Positions 1 through 6,205 are shown, counted from the stretch's first letter. The stretch: 6,221 bases of DNA from Lachnospiraceae bacterium UBA7598 (GCA_002474415.1 DLQV01000026.1:1-6221), one strand, 5' to 3'. Translations and numbers: made by a program. The notes: a model not told the origin generated them from the sequence alone.

Positions 1-558
1 TATTTACTAATTGGTGGGCTCCCAGATGCAGTAAATTCGTTTATTGAAAAAAAGAATATAGTAGAAGTTCGTAAAATACAAACAGACATTTATAATTATT
101 ATGGGGATGATGCATCTAAATATGATAAAGATCATAAATTGAAAATAAAAAGGATTTATGATTTAATTCCATCAATATTAGAAAATAAGAAAAAGAGAAT
201 AGTTCTTAAGGATATTGAAAATATAAAAGGAAAAAGATTTTCAAATTATATTGATGAATTTGACTATTTAATTAATTCAGGGATTGCTTTAGAGGTAAAA
301 GCAATTTCTAATCCGAGTTTTCCTTTAATTCAATCAAGTGGAAAAAATCTAGTAAAATTATATTTAAATGATGTTGGGCTATTAACAAATATTTTGTATA
401 AATATAACATAAAGGCAGTGATTGATAATGAATGCAGTGTTAATTTAGGAGCTGTATATGAATTAGTTGTTGCTAGCGAATTAAAAGCTCATGGACATAA
501 TTTGTTTTATTATGACAATAAAGCAAATGGTGAAGTAGATTTTTTAATTGATAATTAT
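1..558 (+). pseudogene. AAA family ATPase, C-terminal DUF4143 region (truncated at both ends)
   Basis: The translation opens with a GGLPDAV motif, the conserved block that closes the P-loop ATPase domain in the AAA_14/DUF4143 family. It continues through the family's helical region, with a YGDDASKY segment near 97-126 and a LYLNDVGLLTN segment near 361-390. It then enters the nuclease-like end of DUF4143: an ELVVASELKAHG helix near 460-495, a YYDNK strand near 508-522 and GEVDFLID near 529-552. Full members continue with a strand carrying E-x-K (typically an IEVKSG motif) and more helices; here that sequence is missing and histidine kinase sequence follows. The Walker A and B motifs would lie upstream of the window. 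Such ATPases are common, often mobile, proteins of uncertain role, sometimes discussed as toxin- or defence-like. The heavy use of A/T-ending codons (TTA, ATA, AAA, GAT) sets this piece apart from everything to its right and suggests transfer. The 3' limit is approximate. Confidence 0.72.
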
Positions 559-1737
559 CTGTATCAATCGGATTATGGGGAACGAAAGAACAGCCAGTAC
601 ATAGAAAAATTGCAGGATTATGTAACCGACAATAACATTGCCTCGAAAGATGCAAAAAAACTGTACCAGTGGGTGCAGAAGCAGAAAATTATTTATATGC
701 AGGTGTTTAAGGATGATATTCAGGTATTTGATTCTGCATATCCGGACGAAGAGGTATGGGATGACCGGATCAGTGCCGGTGATTTTGACTGGGAAGCCTA
801 TTATTCTGTCCGGTTTCGTGATGGAAGTGCAAAAGTCAGTATTGTGGGAATGTATACCTATCAGTTTTATCATTATGCGCAGATCATAGAGTTATTGATC
901 GCTTTTTTGATATTTCTTGTACTTGTTTTATGGGGAATCCGCAGAAAAATGCGTTATATCGTAAAATTGCGGGATGAAATTGAAATATTAAAATCCGGAA
1001 GTCTGGATTATCCCGTTGAAGTGCAGGGAAAAGATGAAATTGCCGAACTGGCACGAAATCTTGATGAGATGCGTCTGGCACTGAAAAATGTCATGGAGCA
1101 GGAAGAAGAAATTTCAAAAGAAAATAAGAAAATGCTCACAGAAATGTCCCATGACCTGCGGACTCCGATTACATCCATTTTGCTTTATACGGAAATATTG
1201 AAAAAGAACCCGGATCTGGAAAGCGAAAAACAACAGCATTATATGGAAAAAATTGAAAAGAAAGCCCGGAACCTGAAACAACTGACAGATAATCTGTTTC
1301 AGTATTCACTTGTTTCCGGAACAGAAGAGATTACATTGGAAGAACCACAGAATTGTGAATTGCTGTTTTATGATTTGTTTTCCGAATTTTGCAGTTATCT
1401 GGAACAAAATGGCCTGCAGGTCGATTTTACCGTGGACTGGCCGCAACAGAGGATTTGCATATCGGATGCATATATGTCACGGATTATGGATAATATTGCT
1501 TCGAATATTTTAAAATATGCTGACCGGAAGGAGCCGGTTCACATATTTGAGCAGCAGGCAAACGACCGCATTGGATTTTGTTTTGAAAATATAATCGCAC
1601 CAGAAGGAAATCCAGTAGAAAGTACCGGAATTGGTATTCAGAGTATTAAAAATATGATGCGCAAAATGCATGGAGAATGCGTGGTAAATCAAAAAGAAGC
1701 GGTGTATCAGCTCATACTGTGGTTTCCGGGAGAATAG
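1..1737 (+). CDS. Chimeric reading frame: DUF4143 AAA ATPase C-terminus fused in frame to an N-terminally truncated sensor histidine kinase (5' partial)
   Basis: The frame is open from the first base to the TAG at 1735-1737, so the gene starts outside the window; the TTG at 139 is only an internal codon and not a credible start. Codons before about 558 read as the end of an ATPase of the AAA_14/DUF4143 type. Codons after it read as a HAMP sensor histidine kinase with its catalytic core intact. These two families are not normally joined. The ATPase part is very AT-rich (10 of 60 bases G or C at 121-180) while the kinase part is not (31 of 60 at 1021-1080). The join falls inside both proteins: the ATPase loses the end of its nuclease-like fold and the kinase loses its first membrane helix. 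The product is therefore probably non-functional, or the join is an assembly error. A regulated fusion is possible but unsupported. I am confident of the frame and of both family assignments, and unsure that the chimera is a natural gene. Confidence 0.8.
   Translation, partial: YLLIGGLPDAVNSFIEKKNIVEVRKIQTDIYNYYGDDASKYDKDHKLKIKRIYDLIPSILENKKKRIVLKDIENIKGKRFSNYIDEFDYLINSGIALEVKAISNPSFPLIQSSGKNLVKLYLNDVGLLTNILYKYNIKAVIDNECSVNLGAVYELVVASELKAHGHNLFYYDNKANGEVDFLIDNYLYQSDYGERKNSQYIEKLQDYVTDNNIASKDAKKLYQWVQKQKIIYMQVFKDDIQVFDSAYPDEEVWDDRISAGDFDWEAYYSVRFRDGSAKVSIVGMYTYQFYHYAQIIELLIAFLIFLVLVLWGIRRKMRYIVKLRDEIEILKSGSLDYPVEVQGKDEIAELARNLDEMRLALKNVMEQEEEISKENKKMLTEMSHDLRTPITSILLYTEILKKNPDLESEKQQHYMEKIEKKARNLKQLTDNLFQYSLVSGTEEITLEEPQNCELLFYDLFSEFCSYLEQNGLQVDFTVDWPQQRICISDAYMSRIMDNIASNILKYADRKEPVHIFEQQANDRIGFCFENIIAPEGNPVESTGIGIQSIKNMMRKMHGECVVNQKEAVYQLILWFPGE
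547..568. repeat. 7-bp perfect inverted repeat with 8-bp spacer at the fusion junction
   Basis: ATTGATA at 547-553 and TATCAAT at 562-568 are exact reverse complements, separated by 8 bases (554-561). The element covers the point where ATPase sequence changes to kinase sequence. The geometry, short arms around a 6-8 bp core, resembles the crossover site of a tyrosine recombinase. The arms are short and AT-rich, so chance is a real alternative. No recombinase gene lies in the window. Confidence 0.4.
559..1737 (+). pseudogene. HAMP domain sensor histidine kinase, missing its N-terminus and first transmembrane helix
   Basis: In order: an extracytoplasmic-type sensor segment (YQSDYGERKN onward, about 559-880); one hydrophobic helix at about 883-939 (LLIAFLIFLVLVLWGI); a HAMP linker at about 943-1092 with the typical GKDEIAELARNLDEM signature; and a HisKA dimerisation domain with H-box MSHDLRTPITS, whose phosphoacceptor His is encoded at 1150-1152. 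The ATPase domain follows, with an N-box around 1471-1521 (DNIASNILKYA) and a glycine box TGIGI at 1624-1638. A classical D-x-G-x-G box is not visible, which I recall as usual for this Clostridial subfamily. A normal member has a start codon and a first membrane helix of roughly 40 residues before the sensor segment; here ATPase sequence replaces them. No response regulator follows; it probably lay upstream and was lost or separated. Without the first helix the sensor segment could not be displayed outside in the usual topology. The kinase identity is secure, its functionality is doubtful. Confidence 0.82.
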
Positions 1738-1756
1738 AAATGGATTGGTAATCCGT

Positions 1757-1782
1757 ATGCATTATTAGGGAAATAATTGCAT
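1757..1782 (+). terminator. Imperfect AT-rich hairpin after the kinase frame, possible weak terminator
   Basis: ATGCATTATT (1757-1766) pairs with AATAATTGCAT (1772-1782) apart from one bulged T, around a 5-base loop. It lies 20 bases after the kinase stop codon. The stem is poor in G and C and the following sequence (TATTTT at 1788-1793) is only a weak T-run, so termination would be inefficient at best. A second small stem, GGATT/AATCC (1742-1746 and 1750-1754), is just upstream. Confidence 0.22.
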
Positions 1783-1804
1783 GGTAGTATTTTAAAAAGC
1801 GATC

Positions 1805-1813
1805 TGTTATTAT
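1805..1813 (+). promoter_or_regulatory. Probable extended -10 promoter for the AAA-ATPase-like gene
   Basis: TGTTATTAT matches the TGnTATAAT extended -10 pattern with one mismatch in the hexamer. There is no good -35 hexamer at 16-18 bp, as is often tolerated with an extended -10. Transcription would begin near 1820, leaving only about 6 bases before the ATG at 1826 but about 40 before the ATG at 1862, which favours the later start. TATTAT (1808-1813) and ATAATA (1816-1821) also form a small inverted repeat. Confidence 0.35.
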
Positions 1814-1861
1814 GGATAATAGGTAATGAAACGCACAAAACAGCGGAAAGCGGGTAGAACT

Positions 1862-3565
1862 ATGCAAAAACAGATTGGTATTGGCAAACAGGATTTTGCA
1901 GCATTAAGGGAAAGTCAGTGCTTTTACATTGATAAGACAGATTTCATACGGCAGTGGTGGGACTGCAGGGACGATGTTACGCTGATCACACGCCCAAGAC
2001 GTTTTGGCAAAACACTTAATATGAGTATGCTCAACTGCTTTTTTTCCAATAAATATGCAGACAGGGGAGATTTGTTTGAAGGGCTGGATATCTGGAAGGA
2101 TTCCGGGTACCGGCAGATTCAGGGCACATATCCTGTTTTATATCTGAGTTTTGCATCGGTAAAGGCGGATAATATATCGGATGCCAAAAAGCAGGTCAAA
2201 TCCCGGATTGTAAGTCTGTATCAGGATTATGAATATCTGCTTGAAAATGAAAAACTTATGGAATCCGAAAAAATGGCATACCGGCACATTCTGACAGAGA
2301 TGGCGGAAATGGATGATATTACGGCGTGTGACAGCCTTAATTATTTGTGTAGATATTTAGAGCATGCATATGGGAAAAAAGTAATTATCTTACTGGATGA
2401 ATACGATACACCGATGCAGGAAGCGTATGTTTCCGGTTACTGGGAAGAAATGACTTCCTTTTTGCGAAATCTGTTTAATGCGACATTTAAGACAAATGCC
2501 TGTATGGAGCGTGCGGTCATGACAGGGATTACAAGAGTATCCAAAGAGTCCATGTTTTCGGATCTGAATAATCTGAATGTTGTTACAACGACTTCTGACC
2601 AGTATGCTGTGAGTTTTGGATTTACGGAGGCAGAAGTGTTTGCCGCACTTGAGGCGTTTCAATTAACAGATCATAAGGAAGAAGTAAAGCGCTGGTATGA
2701 CGGTTTTACGTTTGGTTCCCATACGGATATTTACAATCCATGGTCCATCACCAATTATCTTGCAAAAAAACAATTGTATCCATATTGGGCGGCTACCAGT
2801 TCCAATCGTCTGATCAATCAGTTATTGCAGAAAGCTTCCGGTGAAATGAAAACCATGATGGAAACGCTTCTGGATGGAAAAACAATAACGGTAAATATAG
2901 ACGAACAGATTGTTTTTGAACAACTGGAGCAGAATGAAAATGCGGTATGGAGCCTGCTTCTGGCGGGGGGATATCTGAAAGCAGAGCATGTGGAATACAA
3001 AGGAATGACGCGTGAGCCGTGGTACACTCTGTCGATCACAAATCTTGAAACTGTGAGTATGTTTTCCAATATGTTTAAAGGCTGGTTTGAGTGTTCGCTA
3101 TCCAATTATAATGGATTTGTAAAAGCACTGCTTCAGGGAGACGTGGAAGCAATGAATTATTACATGAATAAGATTTCCATGGCAACATTCAGTTATTTTG
3201 ATGTTGGAAGCACTTCCGGAAGTGATACGGAACCGGAGCGGTTTTATCATGGATTTGTGCTGGGACTTATGGCAGACCAGGCGGATATTTATGAAATAAA
3301 ATCAAATCGCGAAAGCGGTTTTGGACGTTATGATGTCATGATGATTCCGAGAAAAGCGCAATATAAAAAATATCCGGCAATCATTCTGGAGTTTAAAGTG
3401 TATAACAGCAGCCGGGAAAAAAATCTGGAAGAGACGGTGCAGTGTGCACTTGACCAGATTGAAAACAAAAATTATGACGCGGAATTGATTGCACGTGGTG
3501 TGAAGAAAGAAAATATCCGGCATTACGGGTTTGCATTTGATGGCAAAAAAGTATTGATTGGGTAA
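1862..3565 (+). CDS. AAA-ATPase-like protein with C-terminal PD-(D/E)XK nuclease-like domain (AAA-ATPase_like / PDDEXK_9)
   Basis: The frame is open from an ATG at 1826 (579 residues). I prefer the in-frame ATG at 1862 (567 residues): the family usually begins close to the IGIGKQDFAALR motif, the 12 extra residues are unusually basic, and the likely promoter lies almost on top of 1826. Numbered from 1826, the N-terminal IDKTDFI block is at 35-41, the family's variant Walker A RPRRFGKT at 56-63, Walker B IILLDEYD with D191/E192, and a later conserved GITRVSKESMFSDLNNL segment. The C-terminal domain has GFGRYDVMMIP with D503 and ILEFKV with E522 and K524, the D...E-x-K pattern of PD-(D/E)XK nucleases, so every key residue looks present. 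No signal peptide or membrane helix is seen, so it is cytosolic. The family is widespread and multi-copy in gut Firmicutes and Bacteroidetes; its substrate and role are not established. It stands alone, with no obvious partner gene. The family call is secure; function is unknown. Confidence 0.88.
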   Translation: MQKQIGIGKQDFAALRESQCFYIDKTDFIRQWWDCRDDVTLITRPRRFGKTLNMSMLNCFFSNKYADRGDLFEGLDIWKDSGYRQIQGTYPVLYLSFASVKADNISDAKKQVKSRIVSLYQDYEYLLENEKLMESEKMAYRHILTEMAEMDDITACDSLNYLCRYLEHAYGKKVIILLDEYDTPMQEAYVSGYWEEMTSFLRNLFNATFKTNACMERAVMTGITRVSKESMFSDLNNLNVVTTTSDQYAVSFGFTEAEVFAALEAFQLTDHKEEVKRWYDGFTFGSHTDIYNPWSITNYLAKKQLYPYWAATSSNRLINQLLQKASGEMKTMMETLLDGKTITVNIDEQIVFEQLEQNENAVWSLLLAGGYLKAEHVEYKGMTREPWYTLSITNLETVSMFSNMFKGWFECSLSNYNGFVKALLQGDVEAMNYYMNKISMATFSYFDVGSTSGSDTEPERFYHGFVLGLMADQADIYEIKSNRESGFGRYDVMMIPRKAQYKKYPAIILEFKVYNSSREKNLEETVQCALDQIENKNYDAELIARGVKKENIRHYGFAFDGKKVLIG

Positions 3566-3586
3566 AATAAATGCAGTGCTTTCTGG

Positions 3587-4444
3587 TTATATAATATGTT
3601 GAATTCCCTCACAGATTCTGCGGGCAACCACAGGATTGTTCATTGTATACAGATGAATTCCGTCAGTATCGTTTGCCAGCAGATCAATGATCTGGCTTAA
3701 CGCATACGACATACCCGCATCAAATAAAGCTGCTTTGTTATCTTCAAATTTATGAATGATCTTCTGAAAACGCTCCGGGAAAGAAGCTCCGCACATCGTA
3801 ATCATGCGCTTGATCTGCGCGGCATTGATAACCGGCATGATGCCCGGAACGATTGGCACATTGATATCTGCGATCCGGCAGTCTTCCACAAAACGGTAAA
3901 ATTGTGTGTTGTCAAAAAACAACTGGGAAAGCAGCACTTCCGCTCCTGCATATACCTTTTCCTTTAAGTGATGGATTTCTTCAATCTTATTGGCAGATTC
4001 CGGATGACATTCCGGGTAGCAGGCGCCTAAGAAGCAGAACTCCCCCTTCGGTTTCAGATAGGAAATGAGATCGGATGCATGTTTAAAATCATCCTTTTCT
4101 GTGAGGTCCGGATTTCGGTCTCCGCGCAGCGCCAGCACATTCTGGATGCCTTCTGCGGTAAGGATTTTGGCAAATTCATCGATTTCCGCGCGATTATAAT
4201 GCAGGCAGGTCAGGTGTACGACCGGCTCCACGTGGTAGTTCTGCTTGATCTTTTTGGCAAGTTCAATCGTGCGGTTACAGTTCGAGCTGCCGCCCGCGCC
4301 AAACGTCACGCTGATAAAATCGGGCTGCAGTTCGCACAGCACTTCGAGCGTCGCATCAATATTTTTCAGTTCACTGTCCTTTTTCGGAGGAAATATCTCA
4401 AAAGATAAGCTTTTTTTATGATTACATGCGTCAGAAATTTTCAT
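3587..4444 (-). CDS. metF: Methylenetetrahydrofolate reductase
   Basis: This encodes a 285-residue cytosolic flavoprotein that reduces 5,10-methylene-tetrahydrofolate to 5-methyl-tetrahydrofolate, supplying the methyl group for methionine synthesis (and, in acetogens, the methyl branch of the Wood-Ljungdahl pathway). Family landmarks appear in order: LSFEIFPPK with the catalytic Glu at residue 16 (E28 in the E. coli enzyme); SVTFGAGGS at 45-53; a VVHLTC strand at 75-80; LALRGD at 104-109, whose Asp corresponds to the flavin-interacting D120 of E. coli; YPECHPE at 143-149; SQLFFD at 173-178; and PGIMPV at 200-205. The length is normal for the single-domain bacterial enzyme. The ATG at 4442-4444 fits, since homologues start about 15 residues before the SFE motif. 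The ribosome binding site is weak (GACGG, 4452-4456). It is convergent with the nuclease-like gene, with 21 bp between stop codons, and has no methionine or acetogenesis genes beside it here, so methionine biosynthesis is the simpler role. Confidence 0.94.
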   Translation of the reverse strand: MKISDACNHKKSLSFEIFPPKKDSELKNIDATLEVLCELQPDFISVTFGAGGSSNCNRTIELAKKIKQNYHVEPVVHLTCLHYNRAEIDEFAKILTAEGIQNVLALRGDRNPDLTEKDDFKHASDLISYLKPKGEFCFLGACYPECHPESANKIEEIHHLKEKVYAGAEVLLSQLFFDNTQFYRFVEDCRIADINVPIVPGIMPVINAAQIKRMITMCGASFPERFQKIIHKFEDNKAALFDAGMSYALSQIIDLLANDTDGIHLYTMNNPVVARRICEGIQHII

Positions 4445-4485
4445 TTTAATACCGTCTTTCGTTTAAAATTATTGTAATTGCCTTG

Positions 4486-4494
4486 ATTATAGCA
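4486..4494 (-). promoter_or_regulatory. Extended -10 promoter of metF
   Basis: Read on the minus strand this is TGCTATAAT, a perfect extended -10 element. The predicted start of transcription, near 4479, leaves a leader of about 35 bases before the metF ATG. That is too short to hold an S-box/SAM riboswitch, so control, if any, should act at the promoter. No strong -35 hexamer is visible at the expected distance. Confidence 0.5.
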
Positions 4495-4535
4495 GGAAAA
4501 AATAAATCTGTATAATACATAAATGATGCATTTCT

Positions 4536-4548
4536 CCATAGATTCAGG
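4536..4548. promoter_or_regulatory. Degenerate second copy of the CCTGAA-T-TTCAGG palindrome
   Basis: Aligned to the perfect palindrome at 4578-4590, this stretch matches 9 of 13 bases, with an intact TTCAGG half-site (4543-4548) and a decayed left arm. The two copies start 42 bp apart, about four turns of the helix, so they would face the same side of the DNA. This is a tentative secondary operator. Confidence 0.22.
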
Positions 4549-4577
4549 TTATAACAGACCCCATAAATTATTTATTG

Positions 4578-4590
4578 CCTGAATTTCAGG
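4578..4590. promoter_or_regulatory. Perfect palindrome CCTGAA-T-TTCAGG, possible operator
   Basis: Two 6-bp arms are exact reverse complements around a single T. The symmetry continues outward as ATT (4574-4576) and AAT (4592-4594), with one mismatched pair between, giving a 21-bp dyad. There is no T-run after it, so it is not a typical terminator. It lies about 60 bp upstream of the -10 element of the solute-binding protein gene and about 85 bp upstream of the metF -10, positions suited to an activator or shared regulator. The regulator is not identified. Confidence 0.38.
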
Positions 4591-4600
4591 TAATCGATTA
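4591..4600. repeat. Perfect 10-bp palindrome TAATCGATTA abutting the previous dyad
   Basis: The sequence is its own reverse complement and begins at the base directly after the CCTGAA-T-TTCAGG palindrome. It may be part of a compound operator, or chance in AT-rich DNA. Confidence 0.3.
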
Positions 4601-4644
4601 GAGTATGGCATAATTTGAAATTGTGGCTATTTCTTCTTTTGTTT

Positions 4645-4655
4645 TGTGGTACAAT
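4645..4655 (+). promoter_or_regulatory. Extended -10 promoter of the solute-binding protein gene
   Basis: TGTGGTACAAT contains the Gram-positive TRTGn extension followed by TACAAT, one mismatch from the consensus -10. No good -35 hexamer lies 16-18 bp upstream (TTGTGG at 4621-4626 is 23 bp away), which suits a promoter helped by an activator. Transcription would begin near 4662, giving a leader of about 70 bases. Confidence 0.45.
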
Positions 4656-4700
4656 AATAAAAGAAAACATGGGGATGCAATAGAGAAAAGGGCGTACAAT

Positions 4701-4718
4701 ATGTTTCCGCCTGAGTGA
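4701..4718 (+). other. Possible five-codon leader ORF (MFPPE) ahead of the solute-binding protein gene
   Basis: ATG TTT CCG CCT GAG TGA follows an AAAGGG motif (4687-4692) with 8-base spacing, a plausible ribosome binding site. Its stop codon overlaps the GAGGAG ribosome binding site of the next gene by two bases. Consecutive prolines are known to slow ribosomes, so translation here could affect access to that site. Such a short ORF can easily arise by chance. Confidence 0.2.
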
Positions 4719-4722
4719 GGAG
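4717..4722 (+). promoter_or_regulatory. Ribosome binding site GAGGAG that fixes the start at 4730
   Basis: GAGGAG lies 7 bases before the ATG at 4730, ideal spacing. The in-frame GTG at 4715 would overlap this element and would put five extra residues before a standard lipoprotein signal peptide, so 4730 is the real start. Confidence 0.8.
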
Positions 4723-4729
4723 TCAGATT

Positions 4730-6205
4730 ATGAAAAAAAGAATAGTAGCACAGGCACTGGCGCTTGTTATGTTGGGAGCTATGCTGACAGGATGCGGTTT
4801 GGCACAGAAAAAAGAGGGAAAAACTGTCAGACTTGATCCCAATCAGCCGGTATCCCTTACGGTATGGCACTATTATAACGGAACCCAGCAGGCAACGTTT
4901 GATGCACTGGTGGAAGAGTTTAATGCAACCGTTGGCAAGGATCAGGGCATCTACGTGGAGGGATACAGCCAGGGTTCCGTATCGGATCTGGAAAAAGCGG
5001 TTACGGGTGCACTCAACAAAGACGTGGGCGCGGAAGATCTTCCGGATATTTTTTCGTCCTATGCGGATACCGCCTATTCGGTGCAGAAAAAGGGAAAACT
5101 TGTTGATCTGACCGGGTATTTTACGAAGAAAGAACTGTCGGAATATGTGGATTCTTATGTGCAGGAAGGATATTTTCACGAGGACGGAGCGCTGTATCTG
5201 CTTCCGGTCGCAAAATCTACGGAGATTATGATGATCAATAAAACGGATTGGGAACCGTTTGCAGAAGAGACCGGTGTGTCGCTGGATGATTTGAAAACAA
5301 TCGAAGGGGTCATAAAAGTCGCGGAAAAATATTATGACTGGACGGATGCAAAAACACCGGATGTGCCGGATGACGGAAAAGCATTTTATGGCAGGGATGC
5401 CATGGGAAATTATTTTGTTATTGGCATGAAACAGATGGGAAAAGAGATTTTTGAAGTGAACGACGGAAAGGTAACGCTTCATACCGATAAAGATTTCATT
5501 TACCGTCTGTGGGAAGACTACTATGTTCCATATGTCAAAGGCTATTTCAGCGCGTACGGAAAATTCCGTTCGGATGACGTAAAGACAGGCGATATTCTCG
5601 CTTACACCGGTTCCACCTCATCCTCTTTTTATTTCCCGGACAGCGTTGAGAACGGAACGGAAAATTATCCGATTGACTTTATTGTGATGGATGCTCCGGT
5701 CATGGAAGGCGGCGAAAACTATAAAGTGCAGCAGGGAGCCGGTATGGCGGTCACAAAATCGGATGAAAAACATGAATATGCAGCGTCTGTTTTTCTCAAA
5801 TGGTTCACGCAGAAAGAACAGAATCTGCGGTTTGTATGTGAATCCGGCTATATGCCTGTCTTAAAAGAGGCAAACAGCATGGAAGCGCTTGATGCAGTAA
5901 TAAAAGAACAAAACATTGACATGAATGAAAAAGCGTACCGTTGTCTTGAGTCGGTGCTGACAAATTTTAAGAATACGAAATTTTATACAACAAAAAGTTT
6001 TGAAAATGGATACAGTGCCCGCAATGTGCTGGAGTTTAACCTTTCAGATAAAGCGAAGGAAGATAAAGAAGCAATCGATGAAGCCGTAAAGAATGGGGTT
6101 TCGAGAGAAGAGGCAGTAAAAAAATACATTTCACAAGAGGCATTTGACAGCTGGTATAAGGATTTCTGTAATGCACTGAACAATGCAATCCAGGCAAATG
6201 AGTAA
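4730..6205 (+). CDS. Extracellular solute-binding lipoprotein, probable family 1 (sugar-type) ABC transporter component
   Basis: The 491-residue protein begins with a lipoprotein signal peptide: basic MKKR, a hydrophobic stretch to about residue 19, and lipobox LTGC with Cys22 as the predicted lipid-anchored first residue after signal peptidase II cleavage. It should sit on the outer face of the cytoplasmic membrane. The mature part follows the family 1 solute-binding pattern: a first strand and loop SLTVWHYYNG (42-51), a DLPDIF segment (103-108) and a hinge-like segment LYLLPVAKSTEIMMINK (155-171). An AGMAVTKSDEKHEYAASVFLKWFTQ segment follows in the C-terminal half, typical of these proteins. 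It binds a small ligand, likely a sugar or oligosaccharide, but the residues seen do not identify which. At 491 residues it is somewhat longer than many relatives. Permease and ATPase genes are not in the window; a ribosome binding site right after the stop shows that another gene follows. It might instead feed a sensor protein. The family is secure, the ligand unknown. Confidence 0.88.
   Translation: MKKRIVAQALALVMLGAMLTGCGLAQKKEGKTVRLDPNQPVSLTVWHYYNGTQQATFDALVEEFNATVGKDQGIYVEGYSQGSVSDLEKAVTGALNKDVGAEDLPDIFSSYADTAYSVQKKGKLVDLTGYFTKKELSEYVDSYVQEGYFHEDGALYLLPVAKSTEIMMINKTDWEPFAEETGVSLDDLKTIEGVIKVAEKYYDWTDAKTPDVPDDGKAFYGRDAMGNYFVIGMKQMGKEIFEVNDGKVTLHTDKDFIYRLWEDYYVPYVKGYFSAYGKFRSDDVKTGDILAYTGSTSSSFYFPDSVENGTENYPIDFIVMDAPVMEGGENYKVQQGAGMAVTKSDEKHEYAASVFLKWFTQKEQNLRFVCESGYMPVLKEANSMEALDAVIKEQNIDMNEKAYRCLESVLTNFKNTKFYTTKSFENGYSARNVLEFNLSDKAKEDKEAIDEAVKNGVSREEAVKKYISQEAFDSWYKDFCNALNNAIQANE

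Larger units (their letters stand above)
4445..4729. other. Divergent intergenic control region between metF and the solute-binding protein gene
   Basis: This 285-bp stretch is AT-rich and holds no convincing protein gene apart from the possible five-codon leader ORF. It contains the leftward metF promoter, the rightward solute-binding protein promoter and the palindrome cluster between them. I see no riboswitch-like structure, tRNA or terminator in it. Confidence 0.6.

Noticed and set aside
139..141. TTG as a start codon for the first gene
   Set aside because: The frame and the DUF4143 homology continue upstream to the window edge, including a GGLPDAV motif at about 13-33, so this is an internal codon.
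544..873. Minus-strand open frame opposite the kinase sensor region
   Set aside because: It is antisense to a clear coding frame, has no recognisable motif and no convincing ribosome binding site.
3566..3586. Bidirectional terminator between the convergent genes
   Set aside because: The 21-bp gap contains no inverted repeat followed by a T-run on either strand.
4079..4408. Plus-strand open frame of 109 codons within metF
   Set aside because: It is antisense to metF, which has all its family motifs, and the composition is typical of a shadow frame.
4445..4486. SAM (S-box) or other riboswitch upstream of metF
   Set aside because: The predicted leader is only about 35 bases and contains no multi-stem structure, far too short for an S-box.
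4578..4590. The CCTGAA-T-TTCAGG palindrome as a rho-independent terminator
   Set aside because: A one-base loop is not favourable for an RNA hairpin and no T-run follows on either strand; an operator is more likely.
4598..5482. Long minus-strand open frame of 294 codons opposite the solute-binding protein gene
   Set aside because: It is antisense to a well-supported gene, and its translation is rich in Ile, Phe, His, Arg and Cys with no recognisable domain. It looks like a shadow of the coding strand.
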